Source: Mycteria americana
Lineage: Eukaryota > Chordata > Aves > Ciconiiformes > Ciconiidae
Reading direction: 5' to 3'
DNA length: 64,000 nucleotides
NCBI RefSeq assembly: GCF_035582795.1
Contig: NC_134371.1
Coordinates: 49,021,001 to 49,085,000, forward strand
Below, piece by piece: positions 23,773-35,479 of the stretch. Position numbers and translations under genes: made by a program. How positions within the stretch are numbered: the stretch's first letter is position 1; every line of letters starts with the position of its first letter. The notes under the pieces are model-generated. The model had not been told where the DNA came from. It did not search any database and saw only the letters and a list, made by a program, of their open reading frames with translations.

Positions 23773-26700
23773 TGGTGTCAGAGGGAAGTGAAGGATTTTG
23801 AGATGAAGAAAGAAATTAACTGTGAAGGAAAAGCACCTGAAAAATGGAGAAGGTGAATACAGAGATTGGAGATATGTGAATAATAATGAAGAGACTAACG
23901 GTAGAAAATAAAAAGGATGACAACTACGAATCACTTTGAGAGGCAAAATACTCTTCCTCTTTATTTTTTTCTCTACAGAGAATATACAAACTTCTCAAAC
24001 TTCCTTCAGCTGTTTAAAAACAAAACAAAGAAAACAAAAGACAACCCCTTAGAGTTAGCCAGGTGGGAACATACCTAGATCTAGCTAAAGGGAATTACAT
24101 GATCAGAAGTACTGATTTGCAAAAGGGCTGTAACATTTGGAGAAAAATACTATCTTGAATATCAAATGACATGTTACTTTTATTTTGCGAAGTGACTTTT
24201 CTCACCGGCTTAATACTGAATTAGGACAATAGGACTGTATATTTTTAAGGACAGAATCCATAAGGTTTCTGTTGTGCTGTAGGTAGGCACATTCAGCAGC
24301 GTTAGCTGCTGTGCCATTAAGCACGTCTGAGTGGTCAGTCAAATCTGCTCTGACATACTGCATCAAGTAACAATGTCATTAATTCCTTGTTTGCGGTTTT
24401 GCTCAGGTGTAGTGTATACAGATTCTCACTAGTCTTACCAGTTGACTCTTCATTTTAACATTTGAAAAATTAATATTTTTTAAATCTTATTTTTGTGTGA
24501 GAGAGGGAGTTAACTTTTTTTTTCCCTTCCAAATCCCTTCCTATTTACCTTCCTTTTCAACAGTAAGTAGAAAATGGGAGAGAAGAGAGGAAATAAGGTA
24601 AAAAACCCAACATATTCCAAACAGATTTTGAAAAAACTAGTTTTTCTAAAAGTGGAAACGGACACACACTACACAATTTTTTTCCCCATTGACAATGGAC
24701 TTGGGCTTCTTTTAACCGCAGAAATAACATATTAACATGAAATGTTTTATGTTCGTCATTTCCGTAAATGTCTCATTTACAAAATCTGTCATGGGCACAC
24801 CAGTCTCCTCCTCATTGGACATTTACCAGCCTTGGCATATCAATCCATCTTTTGCACATCTGCTCAGAAAATGTAATTAGTTATACCCATATGCTGCAGA
24901 AGTACATGATAAAACTTAAGAAACAGAAAAGGCCAAGAGACTTGACAGCCTTTCTCCTTCCTACTATGCGTATTTTGCTGAAGACTTAGAAAACTGAGCA
25001 GCTTTTCTTGCCCTCTGCCACAGGGTGGGGATATCACTGTGTCCGAAGCAACTCCAAGAGATTAGGCAAAAGCAAATTAGAGTTTATTCTAATACTTTTG
25101 GTTCTATTCACTTGAGAACAATCATTTATACTGTAAAAAGACATAATATTCCCCAGATAGACATACTTTCTTTCCCTGGTCATGAACATAAGGGCTGCAC
25201 CCCTATGAACTTGTCCTTGCAAAGAAATGATAAATAAGACAGACAGGGGTCCTCATCTGAAGTTTTGTGACATGGGAGAGACCCAGATGAGAAGCTCTTG
25301 CTACACAAAATGACACTCACATGTGGCAAATATGGAAACTCTAAGCTTGTTAATCAGCTTTTTGACAGCCGTGCTCAATTTTGGTGGCAAGTGGCAAAGG
25401 AGAGAGGGACTACAGTCCCAAACTGAGCTATGCCTCAGCAAACAAAAGTTGGTTCAATGGCATCTTCGTGCCACTTTGGCTCCCAGGTAGAGCTGTTCCA
25501 CGTTCACCAATGTTCAGCCCCTGTGTTCAGTGGCCATGCCTCTGCAAAAGAGCTGAGCGGAGGGCTGGTGTAACTCCCTTGGACTTTACTCAGCCACAGG
25601 ATCCTCTAAAGTCTGCTTTTTTCACTAAGCAACATTAATTACCTTGCATTCATATTAGGCTCTTCTTTCTTATGACACCATAGTTCAAGCCTATAGATAC
25701 TGGAATAGAGCCATTATAACAATGATTTATCCGTTGCTTATCCGTTTCATCCCAAAGGATGAAATATGCTCCAGATACACTATAGTTCCATCTCCATGGT
25801 AAGGGGTTTGCAGCTATTCTCAAAATCTGCTGTAATGAAACATTAGTTTAGTTTTTTCCTGGGTAGTACATTATCAGCCTCAGTTGGTGGCACGTTTAAA
25901 ACCCAAGATTACAATTCAGTTCACAAGAGATTTGAGCTTTCAACAGGACCTCACCGTCACGGTGTGGAGCAGAAGCCACTGGCCACTTGTTAAATGATAT
26001 GGTACAAAACAAATTCTGAAAATGCTGAATTCCATCAACTCTGTTTTCTTGTTTTCTTACTGAAATCCAAAACAATATGTCACTGTTCACTGTCTGAACT
26101 AATTCATGGTGATTCGGCATTACAGAAACACCCTTTTCAGTTCATCTCTGACACACCACATTTAGTTGTGTGTATGTTGTTTAATGGCTGTACATTTTTC
26201 TTAAAAAAACCAAAGCAAAACCAACTTGCAAATTACTAGCATTCTCTTACTTCAGTAGGGGGTTCAAAATCAAAGCTGCTGTACCTCCATCCTCCCACTG
26301 TTCTTTTAGGGTTAATTTTGAAAAACTAAAAGCTCTCCTAATTATAGGGATTTAGCTTTCTTTATAAACTGGCTATTTTAAGATCTGTTTACAAGATCAC
26401 AATATGAAACATCATTCAAAAACAGTGTGAATTGATTACATCCTTCTGAAGAACATGTAGCAGTAGAATATGCATTTGTAGCTGTTGCACTGCCCTATAA
26501 TTAAGGCTTTATTGCTTCCCTTCTAAACACATGTTGCTGCTGCTGGAGAACAGCTGAGATACTTAAGATGAGACAATGGAAAATGCTCCCCCCGCAAAAA
26601 AAATCACCCCCAACCTTTTAGAAACAAATGGCAGAAACACCGTGGTCACTACCAAATGTAAGAGTAAAGTCAAGATACTGATTATATTTTTCTGCTCCAG

Positions 26701-28799
26701 TTTCTTTTTAATGAGCAAATTTTCCCCAAATACTATTAATAATTTGAATGTTGCTTAATTGGGAGACAGCTGAACACAGTCTTTGGTCTTTTCATTCATT
26801 TCCATGGATTCTGGATCACAGCGTAATGATGGAGTGGCCAGCAATCACATCGGGAATATTCACGTATCCTAGAATGAACGAATAGACCAAAAAACAAGAG
26901 GCACCATATAAATACATTTGCATGGTTAGAATTATGCAAGGAACTAAATTCTGCTCTAAACTGATCTCACATTTTTGAAAAACTAAAATGAATACTGAAA
27001 TGTGCCCTGCACTGAGCAGCTCTCCACACAGATGAGTGAGCTAAATGTCAGCTGCCAGCTTTATGGGCACACAGCCGTGCCACGTGACACCGCGCTGGCC
27101 ATTTTGTGGGGTTACACATGTGTTCCTACATCCCTGCTATACAATAGCTGTGCCACAAATAATGAATTAGAACGATCTAACATCTGGATCTGTGTTATTG
27201 GAGAGGGACTCCCAAGAAAAATCTTCACAGCCTTGCAGTTTATTTGTTCTGAATAAAGACTTTTGATAAATGAGATGACATATTAAAAAGCAGATATGAA
27301 ATAATATTGTTTTCCATAAAGGTCGTCCATAAGAGAAGTGCTCCTAAGGGCAGATGAACATATATAGTAATAATGTTGATCAGCTTTGTCAAGTTGCAGA
27401 CAATGACTTTCTGAGCAGTGAAGCCAGAATTCCCATAGCAACCCTCACAAACTTCAGACGCAACACACATTCGGTGTACGTAGCAAGCCATATAAAGTAG
27501 GAACATTTCGAGTTAAGGGTTAAAAACTAAGCTAAATATAATTTAAACCATGAAAGCAAATATCCTTCTAATTGTATCCAAGGTATTTTTTTCCTTCCGT
27601 ACTATTTTTTGATCTTCTATATTCTGAAATCTATGTATAGACTGCAATCCAAGTGACAGATGACAGTTATCTTTGTAGCACTCCCAGAATCTCTTTTGAG
27701 TAATGAGACAAAGTAGCTCCTTTTGCTCCTCAGCATCTCTCTCAGCACTGGGGCAGCACTGCGGCTGAGAGCACCAGGGTTACCTTTCCCCCACACGTGC
27801 CTGGCTCCCAGCCCTCCGCACCCTGCTCTTTGCCAGCCCCTCCGTCAGGGGACTGTGTGCCCTGTCCTAACGTGGCTGTAAAAGCCCGTATTAAACCCCG
27901 GTGAGGTGCTCAGCGGGTGAGCGGGAACCAGCGTGGGACCTGTAGGAAGTGGCTTTGCAGCTCTTAGGGAAAGGGGAAAAAAAAATAAAAAATCAGGGAA
28001 TGTCTTCTATTGCCGTCTCTGCACTTCAGCCAGATAGGGCATGGCTTTTTTTACCTTGGTTAAAAGAAGCTGGCTAAGAGTTGCCAGTTTGACCCCGTAC
28101 TGCCTTTTCTGTATTAGATATTCTGGATAGGGCTGATGCTGGTCTGTACTGGGAGTCTCTCTGCTTCAGCAAAAAACTCAGAAATGAAGAAAAGGCTAAT
28201 ATAAAAAAAAGTTTTTAGGTTCAGTCTTCAGCAGAAGTGTATTTCTTCATTTGCTGTACCTCTGTGACAAAATGAGACACAACTGTATTTGTATAATATT
28301 TTAAAGTCTTTTAACAATTGTGTGCCATAGTGCACAATCATCACCACAGAAGATTATAAATTAGCTGCTTTTTCCTGCTTTTGCACTTGCCCTTTTATAT
28401 TTCTCCATTATTTTTCTTCCCCACAATGAGATGGTAACAAAATATGTGCAATCACAGGAATAAAGCAACATGCTGGAAGGCACCAATAAATATTGAACAA
28501 CTTACTGTACTATGTTAAGCTGTCACAATTGATTTGCTTATAAAATTTGTACTGCCCTGTCAGTGAATGAACACATAGTCTCCAAAGAGCTATTCTCACT
28601 TAGCTATTGTCTCTCAAACCCAATTACAAATCTTTCTCTAACCTTGCTTTAGCCTTGCTTTTATGTCAGCAGAGTATCTGCCAGGTTTTTTTTGTTTATT
28701 GCAAAAGGTATTGCTGATGCACAAAAGTAGGAGAGGATGCACTAAATTCCTGTAATAGTTTTTCTCTTCATAGAATTACTCTCAATTTTCACTTTATTT

Positions 28800-28845
28800 C
28801 ATAGACTCACAGAGTACTTTTTAGGTTGAAAAGGACCCTCATAAA
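28800..28845 (-). mobile_element. Decayed CR1 LINE 3'-end fragment
   Basis: The plus strand reads CATAGACTCACAGAGTACTT followed by TTAGGTTGAAAAGGACC, a diverged match to the reverse complement of the CR1 terminal region (AATCACAGAATGG...GGTTGGAAAGGACC). It is short and older-looking than the copy at 40879-41344. The match is by eye only. Confidence 0.6.
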
Positions 28846-30234
28846 CTTCCCTCTTTTGCTTTTATTTGATAGAAACTTTGGACTCTTGTGCTGTGTATAT
28901 TGAAGTATCAAGCAGTAAAAAGAGATAAAAAAGCATTAGTGATTCTGAAACTTCAGTGAGCTGCTGCTCATTTAGGTAGTCTCTGCCAGCCTTAAGGGCT
29001 CAGGACCAGCTTTGTGGGGCCCAAGCAATTCTTGTGGGCTCCTGGGCAGGAGGTGCAGATGTCCAGGGCAACTCTGGCTTTGTCTTGTAGCCCAACAGCC
29101 AAATAATGCAGCGCCCGAGTGAAAAAACTCTCCACTCCAAAGTAAGGAGCTTTATGATAGTTGTACATGTATGAAGCTTCTTGCTCAGCTCTCATTTTAC
29201 ATACTATTTTTTCACCTCCTGGTGAAAGCTTAATTTATTACTTAAATGAGCGCAATTCCAGAGTACAAATATAAAACCCCAAACATCTTATTGCTTTTCA
29301 TTTGCAAAAGAGCCTGGTGAGATGCTTACTTTCTCACATTATAACATTACAACCACTTATTTTTTGATTAAAGAAGTTAATCCGAAAAGGCCGTTCAGTT
29401 GCTCTTTAAGCTGATGTAGTGCTATAACAATTACTTCAAGAACAGTGAACCTTCCCCACATCACATAATCAATGTTGCCTTGATTCCAAGGAAGTTTCTT
29501 AGTTTGGCTTTGACAGTTAATGCCTTACTGGCAACTCTTGGTTAACTATTAATGCAGACATAATAATGCTTATTCCTTAACTAACCTTCTAAGCAATACA
29601 ATTATCAAAGGAATTATTCCTGCTGAAAACTCAGTGTCATGTCACAGTCTAGATCAAAAATTGTAAACCTCAAAGTATGGCTTTTTGCCTGTAGGAAAAC
29701 TAATATAATGTTTTTTGATCATTTTTCCAATTATATTTTAAACAAGGACATCCTTTTACAGTTCTGCATTTCTTTAATTGTGTATCTTACCAAAACCAGG
29801 ATGTACCTTCACTTTTCAGGTCCCCAAAACCTCCCAAATCCACTGAAAGTTTGTGGCTGTCCCTTTCAGGTTCAGATGAGCTGTCGCCTCTCTGTTCCTC
29901 CCAGCAAGGCTGAGCCACTGCCAACAGTGGGGCTGCACCCAAACATTGGTGCAGCTTGGAAGAGCAACACAGTCGGTTTCTTGAAGGAGTTGAAGGTTCA
30001 GTTTGTTGGCCAGCATTTCTTTTAATCACTCTGTATTCAATAAGCTGCCTCCGTGGGATTGCATAGATAAGGCTTTTCTCCCTCCCCGATGATGGCAGGG
30101 CTAGAGTCAAGGCAACAGAAAGCCAATTAACAGTTCATAACTGGTTCACGCAGTAAAAGCTTCAAAGCTGTGCAGCGCTTTAGGAACACTGTGCTGTCCA
30201 GGTGCTTTCTGCTAAGGCTGTACAATTTGATCAA

Positions 30235-30261
30235 TCCAGTCACTCCAGTCACTCCAGTCGG
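30235..30261 (+). repeat. Minisatellite seed, 9 bp x 3
   Basis: The unit TCCAGTCAC occurs twice and is followed by a third copy, TCCAGTCGG. It is likely to be length-variable between individuals. Confidence 0.85.
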
Positions 30262-31193
30262 CCCCACCAGCTACCAGGTGGGAGCTCCTCCATTTGTCAG
30301 GAAAGGTTTATTTAGCCATTTTCTTTGAGTAAACTTAAAATGTACCAGAGGAGCCTATTACATACACCTCTGCCCTCATCCATTCTTCACTAAGCTGCAA
30401 GGGACTGTTTGTGCAATATAGTGGGCAGTGCTGATACGTAATATTAAAGTGTGAGTCGGTCATATGAAAGAAAACCCCTTGATATTCCTCCTGGCCTGCA
30501 AAGCTCCTGCTGGAAGGTTGGTTTCATGATTAATTTATGCCAGCATTGCCCTTATTTTAGTGACGCTATCAGAGAAATCCTGCCCATAGCTATCAGGCAG
30601 ATGAAAGAATTTCAGTATGTAAAGCCCAAATCTTTTTGAAAAGCCACTACTTTGGGTGCAGGCTGACAGCAGCAGGGGCCAGCAGCTCTTTTTTAATGCC
30701 CGTATATATTTCCTTTTTCTCTGGACATGTGTCTTGCCACAGATCACTTGCAGCTTGTCAAGTCTGCACCAGGCAACCACTTAAAATCATTCAGTGCTTG
30801 GAGGCACTGATGTCTCACCCATACAAGCGATCTCTGTTTTACCTTTATTACTGGCAATTTGCCCTGGTGACAGCTTTTTGTTCTTGTCTTTGTATGTGTT
30901 TTCAGTCTAACAAGAGAGAGAAAAGCATTGTTTACAGGCCCTGGGTAGGAACCACTAACATGTACAGAGGCAGCATGTTCTCAACAACTGACCTTTTCTT
31001 CTGTCTTGGAATTGTTTCCTCTTCACGGTCAAGACACAGACCACGATGACTAAACCTTGCAGCCCCCCAAACTGTGCAATCGCACTTCTCTCCGAGGAGC
31101 TGGTTGTGGTTAGCCAGGAGTTGGGCTTTGCACACTGAACTCTGAGCAAAAGGAGGCCTCTCTTCTTTCTTTTAAATATTTATTTGGCTTGTG

Positions 31194-31246
31194 CTTTCGA
31201 AGTACTTGTACATAAATGCAGAATGCCGTAACGGGCACTTCGAAAG
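31194..31246. repeat. Inverted repeat with TTCGAA arms
   Basis: CTTTCGAAGT at 31194-31203 is matched by its exact reverse complement ACTTCGAAAG at 31237-31246 across a 33-nt loop. Both arms contain TTCGAA, which is uncommon in CpG-poor DNA. It could form a hairpin, but the 10-bp stem is too short for a typical microRNA precursor. Confidence 0.7.
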
Positions 31247-34200
31247 TATTTAACAGTAACTCACGACTGCCTGCCAATGGTCCCATCTCTGACGCTGGGC
31301 AGAAAGGGCGTCACTGCGAAAAACAGAGTTGTTGGGCCAAGAAAACACACTCGGTCATGCTGTCTCTGGCCGCCCGAGGAAGCTGATAAGCTGTGCCAAT
31401 TCTGTATTCTACAGGTGGTGATTATCTAGCTAGGAAACTGCAGGTGCAGTTTGAATTTTCTATTTTACAATCAAACACTGATGTTTTTAAAGTGATCTCA
31501 CCTAAATTTGAGAACAAAAACCACACAAAACCAGATGGGAAACTTTCTACCACTCAGAGCTGTTGTTTCATGCTCTCTGCAGACAGGCACACTAAAACAT
31601 CACACCATTTTCACACTGGTTTCTTTTCTTGAAGGTCAGACTTGCCTTTTAAGTGTTTAATTAATTTCAGTCTGCAAATCTGCAGAAGAAGTCGAGGCCT
31701 TCAGACAGAAGCTCTTAGCTGTAAGCAGCTGAAAGTCGAATTCCTAGTCAGACTTCTGGCACTTCAGGGATTATTTAAAGTGGTTGGGCTCTAACAAGCT
31801 GTACAAAGCTATCTGAAAACAGCAGAAAGAAAATCAAGCAAGAATAGGCAAACTGATTTTGAGTAATCGAATAGTTTAAGCACTTTCTAAGCATTAGCCT
31901 AAGCTAGGTGAGACTCCATAACAGAATAATCTTTGGAAATAGGTCTAAATACACAATAGACTTCCTATAGTTGTAAGTTTCAGAAGTATTTGCATGACAG
32001 AAAAAAGACAATGTTTGATTGTACTTAACAGTAGACTGTGGTTTTGCATGATAGTGCTACTAGAAAATCAGAAAAATAATAACATGGTCACAAGAGAGCC
32101 TCTATATAACCAATTACTAAAGTCTTTCCCCCCCATAAGTTGTGGCCTAGCTAAAGAGGAAATGAAAAATAAATCATGAACATAATGAACCACAGCCCAC
32201 AAAATCAGAGATGCAAAATCGCTGATGGTGCTTCTGATTTCGAAACACCTCAGAGAGCAACTTTCTGCTCCCGCAGAACATACAGGTAAAATCAATGCAA
32301 CAAACACTGGCATTCCCCATCTCAGCTAACCAGACATTTTTTTAGAGGAGCCTAAATTAGAGGCACGGTATTTAATTTTTGGTTACACTGAAATATTCAT
32401 ATCCTTCCAGGTAACCCTGTTCAAGCTCAAGTTCTTGAACTTTTACTTATCTGGTATTCAGAGTGTTACTGCTGCCTGTCTTGGAATCCTGTTTATAGGA
32501 CTGTACATAACTGAGAGATTAGGAGCTAACAACAGCAGGCAAAACTGAGTATTAATAAATGCAAATTAATGCTCACTGGAGAGAAGCTGGTTCTCCTATA
32601 TATACACACTGATGGAAATTAAATTATTTAGTAACCTTCAGAATAGCTCTTAATGTTAGCGGACAGTTCTATGGAATGGCAGCTCAGCATTCAGTGGTAC
32701 TTTAAAAAATAAATTAGGAATTAGTAGGAAAGAATGATGAAAAAAATCAAAGCATAATTATGACAACATATACATTTCTGGTGTGCCTCCATTTTGAACA
32801 CCGGTTGCAGCAGAACTAGAAAATATAGAGAAAAGCAATAACAATGAGCACAGATGTGAAATGCCTTTTGTACTTTTCCTCTGGGAAAAGAGGCAGCGCT
32901 TGGAAGGCACACTAGAGGTTTGTAAATTCTTGAGTGGCACAAGGAAAACAAATAGGAAACAATTGTTCATCTCTTCTCACAATTTAAGAGGCAGAGGGAA
33001 TTACCTGAAATTATTGGGTAGTTGGTTTAGGAAATCATAAAATGAATTGATTTTTCCTGCAAATTAAATTGTGGAATCCATTGATATTCAGGATGGTAAA
33101 TACTAAAAGTTTAGATGGCAAAAAAGAAAACGAAGCTCAGGGAAAGTCATTAAGGGCTATTAAGCACATTGATAGACGCTCTGATGTTAAAAAAAAAAAT
33201 CAGCGGGAAGGATACAATGGGAAATGCGCATAGTCCAGCCACGTTGTTCTTCCATGCCTCCTGCGAGCATCCGCTGCCAGCACTGCTGGACAAGACACTG
33301 CGTGGCACAGCCCTTTGGCACCGCACCGCCTTCCTCCTAACACAGACTCGCCTCTTGTCTGTAAATTGTCCAAGGTGGGAGAGATGCATGCTGCCTGCAG
33401 TATTTCAGAAGCATCTTAACTGCTGTTTTATAGCTGGAAAAAAAAAGAGCTGAGCTTTCATTAATACTTCACGGGGGCAGCATGAGAGCAGTCTTCCTTG
33501 CATTGCTGAAAAGGCCGTGCTGGTATTCCAGGTCTCACTTGCAATCTAAATTTCTTAAGATCAAAGCCACAAAATGACTCATCCAGCTTGGACAGGTCCA
33601 CAGCTACCCAAGTGCAGCCGTGTGCTCAGGAACTGCCCCCCCCCTTAGGTGACCAACAAGAGCAAACTCACAAATTACCACCACGAAAGGTGAAGGTGAC
33701 GGCTGGAGCCCTGCTGTTCTGCAAGGCCAGAGCCACCGTTAGGCTGTCTCCAGTTCCTGCACCTCATTCTTTCCATATTCAGACTTAGGCTTGCTCAGAC
33801 CTTAACTGCCAGGGAGAACAACTGCAGGAATTACAAGTGCAGACTGACATACCTTTAGAGGGGAATAATTCAATGACTGAAACACTTTAATACATATTGC
33901 ATGAGTGAATCAGCTAATCATTTTAATGCAAAACTCTCTTGTCCTTTCTTATCCCTTTCTCTTCCACACCGGCTATCCAAAGAGGGAGGAAGTTAAGGAT
34001 TACAGGAGGGTCAGCTGTGGGAGTAAAGGTTTGATCCTGCAAACTCCAAACGGAAGCTCTTGCGTTGGCAGGATCGGTGCTGCAACTAACATTGTATCAT
34101 TGTAGAAACAGTCTGTTTCATGAACTGTCAGTTTTTTCTTTATCCTTTAAAAAATGTCAAATGGAAGATGTTTAATAGACATGTAAATACTGAAAACTGA

Positions 34201-34424
34201 ATTAACAGTACTTTAAAGCAGTATTAATCTCACAGAACATGTTTGGCATCTTTCCGTACCATGTTGCCATCAGGTGACTAGCACAATCTATTAAAATAAT
34301 CCTAAAGAGCTCCTTGAAGAGTACACTAGGTAATTTTACAAGTATAGGAAACTACTCAACAAAGAGAATATAACAAGCACGCTAAAATACCAAAATGCTT
34401 CTTCAAGACTAGGATGCAGAATGA

Positions 34425-34759
34425 AGACAAGCTTTCCTTATTAAACTTTTTATTAAAATGGAGCTATTTTTACATATTTAAAATACTTTATATCCAAATT
34501 ATGCAATATTTATGAAAACAATTGTATGCAAACACTTGCATAAAAATATGTAAAATCACAGCTAAGCAATATAAAGCAATATATAGCATGTTCCAAAATG
34601 TCTTTCGTGACTAGAATACCTGAGTTTTCAACAAGCTGGTTTCCTGCATTTCACTGATTTTTAACACTTAAATTTAATAATGCATCTGATCTCATATAAA
34701 GCACTTCTTTGGTTGGGAGAAACTGCATGGAAAAGGCACAGATCGAGCAGAGATATTAC
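34425..34759 (-). other. SNX7: SNX7 3' UTR
   Basis: About 330 bp of AT-rich sequence follows the stop codon and ends just past an AATAAA at 34454-34449. The end coordinate is approximate: cleavage normally falls 10-30 nt past the signal, and a GT/TT-rich stretch follows on the minus strand around 34420-34432. The sequence contains several ATAAATATT-like and TATATA-like runs. A longer alternative 3' UTR reaching further left cannot be excluded. Confidence 0.75.
34449..34454 (-). terminator. SNX7 polyadenylation signal AATAAA
   Basis: The minus strand reads TTTTAATAAAAAG here, a canonical AATAAA about 300 bp past the SNX7 stop. A variant AATAAG follows at 34442-34437. It is the first canonical signal that is well placed before a GT-rich downstream stretch. 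Confidence 0.75.
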
Positions 34760-34840
34760 TCAAGGCCTATCTTCAGAATCTTCTTCCACATGAAGATCCA
34801 CTGTTTGAGATGCTAGGAAGGACTCCCATGCAGCAAGGCA
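34760..34840 (-). CDS. SNX7: SNX7 exon 9 coding part: C-terminus and stop
   Basis: The coding part of the last exon is 81 bp: 26 residues beginning CLAAWESFLASQTVDLHVEE and ending DSEDRP, then TGA. Mammalian SNX7 ends with the closely similar CLATWESFL...HLEEASEDKP, so the stop is the native one. The acceptor is an AAG preceded by a run of about 13 T, a strong pyrimidine tract with a weak -3 base. It lies 8.5 kb from exon 8, across the intron that holds the CR1 insertion. Confidence 0.96.
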   Translation of the reverse strand, partial: CLAAWESFLASQTVDLHVEEDSEDRP

Positions 34841-35458
34841 CTTAAAAAAAAAAAAAAGACAGACACATATGAATATAGCAGATAGATTTCTGTAAACTGG
34901 TAGCCAAGGATAAAAAGAAAAAAAATAGCAGAATACATACACATTGTCACAAGCTGCTTTTGTGGGACTATGGTAAGAGCAAAATATGGTTTCCTAGGCA
35001 GCTCAGTGATATGCAAAATGTTAGCTAACATGCTGAGCGAGCAGTAAAGGTCACTTTTACATAATGGCAAGTGCACAGTGTGAGCATCGTAATTGTATGT
35101 GTTAGCATGGAAGATGCTAACATTGATTATGCTCTTCTTCACCCCCTCCCTTTAGTTACAGGCAAAGATCTCTTCCAAATAGAAAGCGCACTGTCAGGCA
35201 CAGTTGCCTTGTAATCTCTGTGGATTCCTATTGTATACCCAATTTTCTTTCCCAGTTAAATTAAAACAGTTTTTTTCTAAACACACAGAGAATTCATTTT
35301 TCCCCTGAGTAATGGGAAAGAAATGGAACCAGAAAGGCAGGGCGGGGGAACTGTCATCCTCACAACAAGTGGCATTTCTCTCCTCATGGAAAAATTTATT
35401 TATAATTGTACAAACTAATGTTTTTATTTGAAGCACCAATACTGTAGGCAGGAAAATG

Positions 35459-35479
35459 AAAAAAAAAAAAAAAAAAAAA
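35459..35479 (+). repeat. A21 homopolymer in SNX7 intron 8
   Basis: Twenty-one consecutive A residues, equivalent to a T-run on the transcribed SNX7 strand. No transposon body is recognised beside it, so it is classed as a mononucleotide microsatellite rather than a retro-insertion tail. Confidence 0.9.

Larger units (their letters stand above)
22911..28799. other. Intergenic, no gene recognised
   Basis: Holds the small repeats at 23402-23436 and 23746-23772 and a GC-rich patch at 27740-27930. No gene-like signal otherwise. Confidence 0.6.
28846..34424. other. Intergenic DNA downstream of SNX7
   Basis: Contains the 9-bp minisatellite and the TTCGAA inverted repeat. The segment 29340-29600 is AT-rich with motif-dense, repeat-free sequence and is a possible conserved element. 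No exon of a neighbouring gene was recognised. Confidence 0.6.

Noticed and set aside
1..34424. Last exon of the neighbour expected from vertebrate synteny (PLPPR5)
   Set aside because: I looked for its conserved C-terminal segment and found none. In mammals it lies well over 100 kb away, so its absence is not surprising.
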